A DNA stretch of 64,000 nt, taken from NCBI RefSeq assembly GCF_016801865.2, contig NC_068939.1, positions 67,419,283-67,483,282 of the forward strand, read 5' to 3'. Positions 13,325-24,940 of this stretch are shown here, one piece after another (the stretch's first letter is position 1; every line of letters begins with the position of its first letter). The notes beneath the pieces were generated by a model. The model made no database searches. It worked only from the letters and a program-made list of their open reading frames with translations, and was not told the DNA's origin. The DNA comes from Culex pipiens pallens. Lineage: Eukaryota > Arthropoda > Insecta > Diptera > Culicidae. The position numbers and the translations under genes were made by a program.

Positions 13325-15236
13325 TGAAACATTATGTATTTATTAATTCATTTTTATAACATTTATACAAGAACAAGAAAAATTAAATTTTTCGTAAAAC
13401 AAAAGTTGCTCAAAATAACTTGCTGAACACGGTTTACCGAGCATTTAACATCTGTTCCAACCAAAAAATACACCAACTGCTCCTAATTTCGCCCCAAACC
13501 CCAAATGAGCCCACGGTCCCGTGTTTTTCATTTTCCCCTTTTTTGGCATGACCGGGCGAACTCCCGTCTTCACCGGGGGGAACCTGCCTAAGGTGACGGA
13601 CCGCGTGGACACGATTCGCTCGGGCCCTGGGAAATTTAATCCACTCGCGCAGTTTGTGGGAGTGTTACTTGGCATCACTTCCGTACTTGGCAACACCATG
13701 AAAGCGGTTTTTATTTCTTGTCCGGGAGTTTGGTTTTTGCTCTCCGTGCTACTTTTTTTCTCTCTCACTCACTTGTACCGCCAAGGCACTAATGGGGGAC
13801 GGTAGATATGGTAATTAATTTATACACTTTGTAACGAAATGTGCTGACGTGAAAACGGGACTTGCTTGATGGGGCCTGAACGAGGTTAAGCAGTTTCGTA
13901 CTCGGTACTTTGTTCTACTCGTTACGAGAACACTTGTGGTGGCACTTGTGGAGCAAACAGGTTGGTGTGAAAAATGGTCGAGTGGTGACGATTTTAATTT
14001 ATGCAGTTAATTTGCTAGTTGAGGTAGACCTCTAGCACTCCTAATCGAGCGAACTCGTTGCCTTGCCCCTTAAATGGTATACTGCACCGGCCGCCATTAA
14101 TCATCAGTTAACAACCGAATTGCATTAAATTCGCAGACTGCGAAATATGCTTATCCATTTATATTATTAACTCAACCATCCGGTAAAATTTTCCCAAATT
14201 GACACTGTAGAAAAACATTTTTTTTTAACTTTGAGCATGCTTACATTTTGTTCTCTAACAATTCTGGAAAAATCGTTTAAATTATACATTACATTCCATG
14301 TAATTTTACAACCACATTTCTCACCGTGCAACTTCGCAAAAATCACGCGCCAAAGGCACACACTTTCCTGCCCTCAACTTACCCCTCCCCATCGGATTGG
14401 TTGGCCGTGCGCGCGTGGGTGTCTTTATAACGATAATTAACAATCGCTCCCCATTCCATAAATTTATAATTTTATTTCGTTCGAAACGAGATTAGCGCCC
14501 GCCTCGGGTACATGTTTATATCCGTTTATCGTGTCATCATCATAAATTTTATTGAAATTTCAATCGCAAACTCCTCCCTTTTCCCCTCCTCGTTTCCACT
14601 TAGTGAGTTTTTCTGATATGTGATTAGTGAACTTGTTTTTCAACTCTCGTGCGATGCAATAGTGAGTGAGGTTTCCATTTCTGGCTTGCAATGGTGAAAT
14701 AACAATCGTGATGTGTTGTGCAACGAAATGTGCACGTTTTTTTCAGCGAAATATTTTGCAACATCATCAATTAGTCAATGGTTTGACAAAAGTTTTGAGT
14801 AACATACCTATTTTTATTTTATAGTAACTTTAGAAACAAAATGAACTGGTTGTATCATTCAAGAGCAGTGTTGAAATCGAATGATGCAAAAAAAACTATC
14901 ATTTGATGATTCCAGCACCAAAATATCAGGAAGTTTAGCAACCGTCACTAAATCTTGTAAGTTTTTCTCTTTCTATCACTTCTTCTTTTTCTCGTGCACG
15001 CACATTCGCCGAAGATTCTTTTGTTTTCTCAGAAAACCGCGACGAAAGAACGCAAGAGGGGGATTGCGAACCGATCACGAATTGCATCCCGTTAATTTGC
15101 TTCGAATTTTTTTTTTTTTTTTTTGTAGCGGCTTTTTAGGCTCCGCTCTATTGAGGGGGGATGACTGTGGATGTGAGAATGAGAGAGAAAATGAAAATGT
15201 CATACGAAATTATGTAACAATTCGTTGGTACTTGAC
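13325..15236. other. No gene supported; GC-richer patch at 13.5-13.8 kb
   Basis: 13490-13800 is GC-rich for the area and open on both strands (107 and 94 codons), but I recognise neither product and no splice signals frame it. 14.3-15.2 kb is unique AT-rich sequence. Confidence 0.4.
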
Positions 15237-15414
15237 GATATTTTGAAAACTACTGATTGCAAAACAAACTGGACTGGTTTGAAACAGTTTTTATTTAAAT
15301 TTTGAAATTATTTCTTGTAATTTTAATGTAAATATTTATTTTATTTTTTGCCCCTCTTGCTTGACTTTGGATAGAGTCGAGGGACATAAATTTTGAAAAA
15401 TATTTGCAATGGCC
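15237..15414. mobile_element. Right half of a GGCCGTTG MITE
   Basis: It shares with 2186-2377 the order GCAAAACAA.CTGGAC, TTTTTGCCCC, GACTTTGG, GAGTCGAGGGACATAAA and the terminal CAATGGCC. No left end is seen. Confidence 0.6.
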
Positions 15415-15905
15415 TTATTGACACGGTTGCCAATCCTATCCAATGGCTTAAAAGATGCACTGAAAAAAAAAATAAAAATAACTCGGAAACATTTAAACAC
15501 AGACTTTGGTAATTAAATTTTAACTCGTGAAAAGCTACTTTTAAACTATTTTTTCTGGGAAAATTCTTACCTGTTCATAACAACACCTACAACTTTATCG
15601 AAGATATGACATCGATTGAAAAATGTCTAGCTAAAATACAGATTTGCGAATATCTACATCAAGGTTGTTAATCGATACAATTATCGTCGATAATATTATC
15701 GTCTAACGATAACAATAATGGTAATGGTAACAATAATGGTTATCGTTATCGTTATCGTCACGACGATCGTTATCGTTATCGTTATTTCAATAGTTCTATT
15801 GGCGATAATGTTATCGCCGATGATGAACGATAACTCATTTTAAAATCTTTCTAAAATCGACTTTTTTTTTGAAAATGTGGTAAGTTTCAAAGTATAAATT
15901 CTCAG

Positions 15906-17321
15906 TAGGGGAGTTTGGGGTAATATGGACAGTGGGGGTAATTTGGACACCCCTTTAAAAATCACCTTTTCTTCGGATATAAAGTTAAAATGGCAATTTA
16001 AGTGATAAGGCTAGTACTAGTAATGGCCTAGGAGTATGGACAAACCAAAAAAGTTGGAATAGGTTGAGTAATTTTGTTATAATATGTAAAAGTTTCCAAA
16101 GGCTGGTTGGCACTGCCTTAAGTTCTAATATTTGAGGGTTGGGAAATAAGGTTTTGCAGGGATTATATAGCAAAAAAGTGGACAATATTTGTTTAAGGGG
16201 GTTGCTTGGACGATGCCTGAGATATGTACGTATAAATATTGTGCATTTTATCATTTTTTATCATCAAAAGTTGCATTTTTTTATAGAACATGCTATGGGG
16301 GTAATTTGGACATGGCTTGTGGGGTAATTTGGACATACCTGAAAGTCTACCTGTCAGGCAAAAAAAAGTAACTTTCATGGTCGGTTGAGTTTTTAAAGGG
16401 ATTTAATTCAATTTAGAGGGATTTAAAATGTCAAAACACTCAAAAAGGAATGTGAGCAATGAGACTTTCACAAAACCCCTATTATTTGAATGGACCCCTC
16501 AATATTTGAATGGATGAAAATCTGACTACTGCACATTTGGCGTTCAACTAGACTCTAATGTTGATTGTTTTTAATTAATTTCTTTGACATTTCTAATTTC
16601 TATGCTGGTTTACAATAATATTTAAATTTGAAGGACTACGGAATGTAAAATTAAAAAATGAATGGTTTCAGGTTAATTAGTTCCAAATAAAGATTGATTT
16701 AGATAAATCTAAACGATACCTATAATCACTAAAAACTAAACTTGTGCCTAATCCAGAATCAATGTTTAAATCATTACAGAATGAATGATTAAATTATGTA
16801 TACTACACTGAACTATTTGTTATCTTCCTATTGAATTATAGTTCTATCACAAAATCATTATTTAAACCTTTGATGAAATATTGTGAGCAAAAAAACACTT
16901 AAAAATATAAAGCAATTGCAAAACCAGGTTGAAGGTTAAAAAACATGCTCAAAAAATCAAATGTTAAACTTATTCTTCAACATGTGTCCAAATTACCCCA
17001 CAAAAGGTGTCCATATTACCCCACAAGGTATGTCCATATTACCCCACAAGGCATGTCCAAATTACCCCACAAGGCATGTCCAAATTACCCCATAGGGGTG
17101 TTCATATTACCCCCACACAAAAATGTGGGGGTAATTTGGACACCTTTTAATTTTTGCGATAAAAATGGGTTTTTCTTCAAAATTTATCGAAATGAATGAA
17201 ATTTTTCCATCAAATATGGTCTCTATTATCCTCTGGTGTCATCCACATTCCTTTAAAATATCCATACAGCCCATGGCAGAGATATTTCCTTAGGGTGTCC
17301 AAATTACCCCACACTCCCCTA
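15906..17321. mobile_element. TIR element with TAGGGGAGTGTGGGGTAATTTGG ends
   Basis: TAGGGGAGTTTGGGGTAATA at 15906 is mirrored by TATTACCCCACACTCCCCTA-like sequence ending at 17321. It sits in the left arm only of the larger palindrome, so it inserted after, or was lost from, the other arm. The interior has scattered GGGGTAATTTGGACA motifs and a short tandem block at 16980-17110. No transposase is visible. Confidence 0.75.
16980..17115. repeat. Short tandem block of GTCCAAATTACCCCACAAGGC
   Basis: Five to six units of about 22 bp, each a near copy of the host element's own TIR, in alternating ATTACC/AATTACC versions. They probably arose by slippage of the terminal repeat. Confidence 0.85.
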
Positions 17322-18064
17322 TTATTAACAAAATACTGTAGTTTTTTCGAAAGTACTAAAATTAAAAAAAATGCAATATCGGTATCAAACGAAGCAAAAT
17401 ATTGTTTGCTTTTTCACTTGATTATGGTTTTCTCGGAAAAAAAAATTAAATTTTCACAAAATACCGCATCTTTTGGAAACACTCAAAATTTTAAAATATG
17501 TAATATGGGTATCAAATGAAGCGAAATTTTGTATGCTTTTTCACATTGTTTTTTTTGTTAATATTAAAATATTCACAAAATACCGCATTTTTCGAAAATA
17601 CTCAAATGTTCAAATTATGCAATATGGGTATCGAACGAACCAAAATTTTGCATTCTTTAAACATACATTCAAATTTTGTATGCTTTATTTAGATTTTTGT
17701 TGCGTTTGATACCCATAGTTATCGTAATGTTTTTAAAAAAATTACAATACAGTCATGCCTCGGTTTTGCACGCCTCGGTTTTGCACTGCCCCGGTTTTGC
17801 ACCGTTCAGCTGCCTCGGTTAAGCACGGCCCAGTGCTTAACTGAAGCACAGAGCTTATGGGATTTTGGCTATATGGGAGACATTGGCTATAATTCTATGA
17901 ATAATCATGCAAACATCAAAAAATTATTGTGTTTTGGAATCGGGATGATGTCAGTTATCCATTAAAATTATTATTTCATGAAATTTTTCACAAAAATACG
18001 TATTTTTCCTGTATTTTGAAAATGCATTTTTTTCTCTAAAAAATCCAAAAATATATTGTTATTG

Positions 18065-18790
18065 CAATATGGGTATCAGATGATCAGGTTTTTTTCATAC
18101 ATTTTCGATGTAACAACAATATTTTTAGAAAATACTCAAAATATTCACAAAACTACGTTTTTTTGAAAAAAATACTCAAAATTTCAATTTTTACAATATG
18201 GGTATCAAACGATCGGGATTTTTTCATACATTTCGAATGTAATAACAACATTTTTAGAAAATACTCAAAATTTTCACAAAACTACGTATTTTCGAAAAAA
18301 ATACTCAAAATTTCCGTTTTTACAATGTGGGTATCAAACGATCGGGATTTTTTCATACATTTCGAATACAATAACAATTTTTTTTGAAAATACTCCAAAT
18401 TTTCACAAAACTACGTATTTTTGAAAAAAATACTCAAAATTTCAATTTTTACAATATGGGTATCAAACGATCGGGATTTTTTCATACATTTCGAATGTAA
18501 TAACAATTTTTTTTAAATACTCCAAATTTTCACAAAACTACGTATTTTCGAAAAAAAATACTCAAAAATTCCGATTTTACAATGTGGGTATCAAACGATC
18601 GGGATTTTTTCATACATTTCGAATGTAATAACAACATTTTTTTGAAAATACTCAAAATTTTCACAAAACTACGTATTTTCGAAAAAATACTCAAAATTTC
18701 CTTTTTTACGATGTGGGTATCAAACGATCGGGATTTTTTAATACATTTCGAATGTAATCAATTTTTTTTTAAATTCTCAAAATTTTCACA
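18065..18790 (+). repeat. ~129-bp satellite monomers, forward array
   Basis: GGGTATCAAACGATCGGG starts at 18200, 18329, 18458, 18586 and 18715, a 128-129 bp period, with a diverged unit at about 18070. Each unit also has TTTTCACAAAACTACGTATTT and CATACATTTCGAATGTAATAA. Confidence 0.92.
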
Positions 18791-18845
18791 AAACTTCTTA
18801 TTTAAAAAAAATCAGTTGTTGCGGTTATTGTTATATTATTATATT

Positions 18846-19920
18846 ATTATCGTTTGATACCCATATTGTAAAAATTGAAATTTTGAGTATATTTTTCGAA
18901 AATACGTAGTTTTGTGAAAATTTTGAGTATTTTTAAAAAATGTTTTTATAACATTCGAAATGTATGAAAAAATCCCGATCGTTTGATTCCCACATTGTAA
19001 TTATTGAAATTATGAGTATTTTTTTTTCGAAAATACGAAGTTTTTTGAAAATTTTGAGTATTTTCAAAAAATGTTGTTATTACATTCGAAATGTATGAAA
19101 AAATCCCGATCGTTTGATACCCATATTGTAAAAATTGAAATTTTGGGTTTTTTTTCCAAAATACGTAATTTTGTGAAAATTTGGAGCATTTAAAAAAAAT
19201 TGCTATTACATTCGAAATGTATGAAAAAATCCCGATCGTTTGATACCCATATTGTAAAAATTGAAATTTTGAGTATATTTTTCGAAAATACGTAGTTTTG
19301 TGAAAATTTTGAGTATTTTTAAAAAATGTTTTTATAACATTCGAAATGTATGAAAAAATCCCGATCGTTTGATACCCACATTGTAATTATTGAAATTATG
19401 AGTATTTTTTTTTCGAAAATACGAAGTTTTTTGAAAATTTTGAGTATTTTCAAAAAATGTTGTTATTACATTCGAAATGTATGAAAAAATCCCGATCGTT
19501 TGATACCCATATTGTAAAAATTGAAATTTTGGGTTTTTTTTCCAAAATACGTAATTTTGTGAAAATTTGGAGCATTTAAAAAAAATTGCTATTACATTCG
19601 AAATGTATGAAAAAATCCCGATCGTTTGATACCCATATTGTAAAAATTGAAATTTTGAATATTTTTTTCGAAAATACGTAGTTTTGTGAAAATTTTGAGT
19701 ATTTTCAAAAAATATTGTTATTACATTCGAAATGTTTGAAAAAATCCCGATCGTTTGATACCCATATTGTAAAAATTGAAATTTTGAGTATTTTTTTTCG
19801 AAAAAACGTAGTTTTGTGAAAATTTTGAGTATTTTCTAAAAATGTTATTACTACATCTAAAATGTATGAAAAAAATCTGATGATTCGATACCCATATTGC
19901 AATAACAATATATTTTTGGT
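18846..19920 (-). repeat. ~129-bp satellite monomers, reverse array with 386-bp higher-order repeat
   Basis: The same monomer in inverted orientation, about eight units. A three-monomer block is duplicated: variant TGTTTTTATAACATTCG is at 18941 and again at 19327 (386 bp apart), and the neighbouring variants GTAATTATTGAAATTATG and GGAGCATTTAAAAAAAATTG recur in the same order. Confidence 0.9.
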
Positions 19921-20782
19921 TTCTTTAGAGAAAAAATATGCATTTTCGAAATACAGGAAAAATACGTATTTTTGTGAAAACTTTCATGAAATAATAATTT
20001 CAATGGATAGCTGACATCATCCCGATTCCAAAACACTATAATTTTTTGATGTTTGCATGATTTTTCGTACGATTAAAGCCAATGTCTCCCATATAGCCAA
20101 AATCCCATAAGCTCTGTACCTCGGTTATGCACGCCTCGGTTTTGCATCCCCCATATGCGGTGCTAAACCGAGGCACGACTGTATTTTGTGAAATTTTTAA
20201 TGATTTAAAATCTAAGTTTGAATAATTATTGAAGTGATGAAGAGAAATGCATTCAAAATTTGGCTTCTTATGTGAATTTTGAAAATTTGTGTATTTTCTC
20301 AAAATATTGCATTTTGTGAAAATTTGAGTGTTTCAAGAAATAATACTCTGATAAACTGAAAATGTATATCAAATATCGCTTCGTTTGTTACTCATATAGC
20401 AAATCAGGAAAATTTTAGTATTTTCGAAAAATACAGTATTTTGTGTAAATTTTAACATTAAAAAAAATCGCTTTCGAAAATTTTTAAAATTTGAGTTTTT
20501 TTGAAAAATACGTTTTTTTAGAAAATTTATTATTTTTCAAAAAAACTGTCATGAAGTAAAAATGTATACAAAATTTCGCATCGTTAGATACCCATATTGC
20601 AAATTATGAAAATTTGAGTTCTATTGAAAAATATGGTATTTTGTGAGCAATTTTGAACTTACTACATGCAATTACAAATAAAATCTTAGTGATAGCATTG
20701 AAATTTTATCATAATTTGAATGAATTTAGTCGGTTTTAGAAAGATTTAAAAAATGAGTTATCGTTCATCATCGGCGATAAGA

Positions 20783-21563
20783 TTTAGTCTTTAGTCTTTA
20801 GTCTTTAGTCTTTAGTCTTTAGTCTTTAGTCTTTAGTCTTTAGTCTTTAGTCTTTAGTCTTTAGTCTTTAGTCTTTAGTCTTTAGTCTTTAGTCTTTAGT
20901 CTTTAGTCTTTAGTCTTTAGTCTTTAGTCTTTAGTCTTTAGTCTTTAGTCTTTAGTCTTTAGTCTTTAGTCTTTAGTCTTTAGTCTTTAGTCTTTAGTCT
21001 TTAGTCTTTAGTATTTAGTCTTTAGTCTTTAGTCTTTAGTCTTTAGTATTTAGTCTTTAGTCTTTAGTCTTTAGTCTTTAGTCTTTAGTCTTTAGTCTTT
21101 AGTCTTTAGTCTTTAGTCTTTAGTCTTTAGTCTTTAGTCTTTAGTCTTTAGTCTTTAGTCTTTAGTCTTTAGTCTTTAGTCTTTAGTCTTTAGTCTTTAG
21201 TCTTTAGTATTTAGTCTTTAGTCTTTAGTCTTTAGTCTTTAGTCTTTAGTCTTTAGTCTTTAGTCTTTAGTCTTTAGTCTTTAGTCTTTAGTCTTTAGTC
21301 TTTAGTCTTTAGTCTTTAGTCTTTAGTCTTTAGTCTTTAGTCTTTAGTCTTTAGTCTTTAGTCTTTAGTCTTTAGTCTTTAGTCTTTAGTCTTTAGTCTT
21401 TAGTCTTTAGTCTTGAGTCTTTAGTCTTTAGTCTTTAGTCTTTAGTCTTTAGTCTTTAGTCTTTAGTCTTTAGTCTTTAGTCTTTAGTCTTTAGTCTTTA
21501 GTCTTTATTCTTTAGTCTTTAGTCTTTAGTCTTTAGTCTTTAGTCTTTAGTCTTTAGTCTTTT
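20783..21563. repeat. Heptanucleotide array (TTTAGTC)n, ~111 copies
   Basis: A near-perfect 7-bp array of about 780 bp with rare variants (TATTTAG at 21012, 21047 and 21208; TTGAGTC near 21413). It begins exactly where the right arm of the large palindrome ends, after CGGCGATAAGA. Confidence 0.97.
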
Positions 21564-23654
21564 CAGTTGTTTTTTTTACAAAATTTGTTGCCAAATTCAT
21601 ATCTTGGAACAGAATAATTGTTACATTTTTCAGAAAATTTTATCTTCAGAAAAAATTAAAAAAGAAATTCTTGAAAAGCATGTACAATGATTAGAAATCA
21701 ATCAATCAATTTAAGTGAAAAACTACCATTAAATTTTATTCTTCAAGTAAAAGCCTATATTTGGACAGAGACAAACACAGACATGAACTTTATAAAATGC
21801 CAATCCATCAAGCGAAAATCCCTTCGGTCCACTTTCGCAACTAATTTCGACATTCAAATATTGCAGCATCCTTCTTGCACCCTTCCAGAAAATTCTAGAA
21901 TTCACAATCTAGCTACATATATCTCTAGTTTCCTGCTGCATGAAAACCCCTTTTTCCCTTCCACGTTCCGACGGCATCCAACTCCAATGCAGCAGCAGCA
22001 GCAGCATTTGCAAGTGCACTTTGCCCTAACATCTCCTTGCTCTATCCAGCAACTATGGGTTCGAGAATATACCAAAGGACCGACAAACTCAAGCCTTCCT
22101 CTGGACGGTGCTGTGGAACCGGAGGCAAAACACAGAAGATAAGCTGGAATGCTGCATAACTCTACATCGTTTCACTGTGAGTTACACTCAGTTGCAGTGA
22201 AAAAAAAAAATAGTTCCAATCATGTCTGAAATTCAAACTTAGATACCTTCCAAACAAAGCAAAGGTACAAGACAGCGAGCAAGAGAGCAACTCTCATTCC
22301 TCTTGACTTTCTCTTTCTCTATTTTAGCTCATTTCAAAGAGAAACGCATATCTCAGAGAAGAGCTCAAATGAAAACAACAAAGAGAAAAATTAGAAAGTC
22401 AAAAGTACTGGGATTTACTCCCTTGCTTGCTGTCTTGCGCTGAGAGTTTATTCCGTAAGCAACTGAGTGCACTTGTGTGTGTGCGAATGTACGTACGAGT
22501 GTGTACCTTCCTGCTAGTTTTGCTCCATTATTTTGCACACATTCGTGTGTGATATGATTTATGCACTACAGAGGCACAAGTCCAGATGGAAACTATTTTC
22601 GAGAGATCTACGACGACGTCGGTTCTGTTCAGTTTCTGTGGCCGTAGCAGACGGTTCGATGTGGTTACAGGTCGGTCGGGTATGGTGGAGCCAAGTCCAA
22701 GTCGGACCCGGCCCCCGGGGGCAAAGATTAAAATCGAATCTTTGTGGCCCCGTGTTCAATGTACGACGTACATCCAGTACATGCGGCATGAATACGGTTG
22801 ATTGGAATTCTTCTTCTTTGGGATGGGTGTTTGAGAAGAGGGAGTTGGAGGGGGATGGTTTGGTTTTAATTGAACTTTAATAAAGACGCATAGATTTAGA
22901 TTACTGTGCAAGAATGCGGAAGTGGATGGGTGGTGAACCGAGGCTGATGGAACTTGATTTGCGATGTTACTGGTGTAATTGGAATCAATCTTCTATGAAT
23001 TCTCAGTAGTCAGCCGCTAGATACGAAGGTCTTCGCAAGTAAATGTCTTGTTGATTGTATTTACTTCAAAAAAACTTTTTTCTTCCATTCTTATGACCTG
23101 TACTATTAAAAAAAACCTTACTCTTAATTTTGATAGACTAAACCACCTGTTTTCAATTTTAGATTAGGTACAAGACAAAGCTATCAGACTGTTTAAGTGT
23201 CATTACGCAGCTCCAAGGAAGGGGTAAAAAACAGCTTTACAAACAGCAGAACAAAGACCACCTAACGATCATGGTTATTTGACAGCATTTGTCCTAAAAA
23301 TAAATAAAAGTGTGCTCCCTCTGGAAAATTTGGCTTGATTTTTAAATTAAGTAACATTAATTTCTACATTTTTTCTCTACAAACCTTCTTTAAGAGTTTA
23401 GAAGAGAAGCTAAATAAAAAAATATCATGACCCGTTCTTTGTGAGTTTTTGTAGAACTCCTGAAACGTGTAGCTACCTGGGTTGAACAATTGCATAGAGA
23501 TTTAATTTTTCTGCATTGAAAATCGGACCAATAGTTGCAGTCAAAAATTCAGACATATTGAAAACTCTTTAAAAATCAAATTTCTCAATTTCAATTCTTT
23601 GCCATGCTATGTAGCGGCAATAATTTGTCCGATTTTTAAAGTTCAAAAATAACT
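21564..23654. other. No gene supported
   Basis: It holds the MITE at 22271 and a GC-richer stretch at 22560-22800. A 151-codon frame at 21687-22142 has no recognisable features beyond a short polyQ. Confidence 0.45.
22271..22434. mobile_element. MITE of the GACAGTGAGCAAGAGAGC family, copy 1
   Basis: GACAGCGAGCAAGAGAGCAA at the left is mirrored on the opposite strand at the right as GACAGCAAGCAAGGGAGTAA. A second internal palindrome (TTAGCTCATTT...AGCTC) is present. About 164 bp. Confidence 0.65.
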
Positions 23655-23722
23655 TTTTAGCTTGACTTTGTCATACCAACGGAGTACAAACCAAAAGATG
23701 TCAAACCAACGGGATTTGAGCG
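23655..23722. mobile_element. Fragment of the CACTCAAACCCCG MITE family
   Basis: TTTTTAGCTTGACTTTG followed by ACCAACGG.GTACAAAC and GTCAAACCAACGGGATTTGAG matches the right half of the 7409 element. The left half is absent. Confidence 0.5.
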
Positions 23723-24107
23723 AAATTTAGGCAGTTTTAACCAGGGTTGCCAGGTTAAATGTTAAATCCATGCTTGTATTTTTAAATGGCTTTGTTTGCT
23801 TTTAAACATATTAACATTTTCAAACATAACCTAAATTGAAGAATTTTGTGATTGGCTTGTTCATGTTGGTCTAAAATTAATTTAAAATCGGCTGAATCCA
23901 AATTCGGTAACTGGAACGACTGACAGCTTTCAAAACCACGTGCTCTACAATCGACGAACAAAGAGGACGAAATGTAAAGATTAATTTCACAACTCAGTTT
24001 TGACGTTTGAGATTTTTTAAATTTCGAATACGTTTGGCGGACATTCAAAGTAGCGAAATTCGAATTTACGAATCCACGCTGTAACTAGCATAGTTTATCT
24101 TAACCAG

Positions 24108-24325
24108 GGCTGTGGAGTCGGAGTCGTACCCGGAGCCGGAGTCGGTGGAGTCGGGTCTTTTTGGGGACCTGGAGTCGGAGTCGGAGTCATCAAAACTCGA
24201 ACAGCTGGAGTCGGAGTCAGAGTCGGCTAAATGTTATGAGCTGGAGTCGGAGTTGGAGTCGGAGCCAAAAATTTTGGATAACCCGGAGTCGGAGTCGGAG
24301 CTTTGCGATTCGAACTTCTTTTTTT
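24108..24325. repeat. GGAGTC/GGAGTCGGAGTC-rich degenerate repeat
   Basis: Imperfect hexamer-type repeats of GGAGTC with GGAGCC and GGAGTT variants. The frame at 24112-24342 gives a Glu/Ser-rich peptide that only reflects the repeat. Related stretches lie at 24785-24925 and 27465-27680 and, in reverse complement, at 63050-63180. Confidence 0.85.
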
Positions 24326-24496
24326 CCTTGAGAAAAACTTGATTAAGAGAGCATTTAAATAACTAACTTGACACTTAGAGAGCATTTAAATAATCCTATA
24401 ATATAATATCCTATATTCTTCTATGTTTTCAAAATAATAGTTAGTTAACTTTTGAAATATTTAAAAATATGTGGAGTAGGAGTCAAAGCCAAAAAG

Positions 24497-24775
24497 CAAA
24501 AAAAAAAAGCAAAGCTATCCATTTTAACGACCTCCGGGTCTTTTGTGGTCTCTGTTGCAAGTTTCTGCTCATTTCTAGGCGTCCGAAGGTTATGTGTGGT
24601 GAGTCACTCAAAACCTCTTTTACGCTAATGGACCGACGTTTTACTTCCCCATCCGATAGAAAGCGTGATCAGGCAAATCTCGTCTCGAAAAATGCCACCG
24701 GATCCGTCTGGGATTGAACCCAGGCCATACTGGGGTGAGAGGCTACCACGCTAACCACTGCGCCACCGGACCGGA
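24497..24775 (-). mobile_element. tRNA-derived SINE
   Basis: Read on the minus strand from 24775, GGTGGCGCAGTGGTTAGCGT is a tRNA A-box region and GGGTTCAATCCCAG (near 24718) a B box, about the right distance apart for an RNA polymerase III promoter. A tRNA-unrelated body follows, ending in a T-rich run (on its own strand) at about 24497. It is inserted in the GAGTC-rich repeat. Family unknown; mosquito Twin- or Feilai-like SINEs are candidates. Confidence 0.7.
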
Positions 24776-24940
24776 CCGGACCCGGCAGGAGTCAGGGCCA
24801 ACAATTTATTAAAAGCTGGAGTCGAAGTCGGAGACGGCAAGAGATGGTAGGCCGGAGTTGAAGTCGGAATCGGTTGGAGCTGAATGCCGGAGCCGGAGTC
24901 GGAGTCGCTTGACCCCACTCCGCAGCCCTAAGCTTAACTC

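Larger units (their letters stand above)
17750..20181. mobile_element. Palindromic TIR element with TA duplication, filled with mirrored satellite
   Basis: Ends CAGTCATGCCTCGGTT (left) and CAGTCGTGCCTCGGTT (right, other strand) are flanked by TA at 17748-17749 and 20182-20183. The ends resemble pogo/Tc1-type elements. Subterminal arms (about 17850-18000 and 19980-20120) mirror each other, including TGATGTCAG and the GCTTATGGGATTTTGGC block. The rest is a ~129-bp monomer array, forward to about 18790 and reversed from about 18846, with an AT-rich centre. No transposase frame. Confidence 0.78.
15812..20782. repeat. ~5 kb nested palindrome
   Basis: ATCGCCGATGATGAACGATAA at 15812 is mirrored at 20758-20778, just before the TTTAGTC array. 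Inside the arms, degenerate units containing GGGTATCAAACGAAGC run forward on the left (17330-17745) and in reverse on the right (20190-20680). The left arm is interrupted by the 15906-17321 TIR element. The centre is the mirrored-satellite element 17750-20181. To the left, 15660-15800 is rich in GATAAC/GTTATC motifs. Confidence 0.8.

Noticed and set aside
18065..19920. Regular ~129-bp repeats as a CRISPR array
   Set aside because: The whole 129-bp unit is repeated with no unique spacers, and the DNA is eukaryotic.
20783..21563. TTTAGTC array as telomeric DNA
   Set aside because: It looks like TTTAGGG/TTAGG types but lies inside unique and transposon DNA, and mosquitoes are not known to use such a repeat at their chromosome ends.
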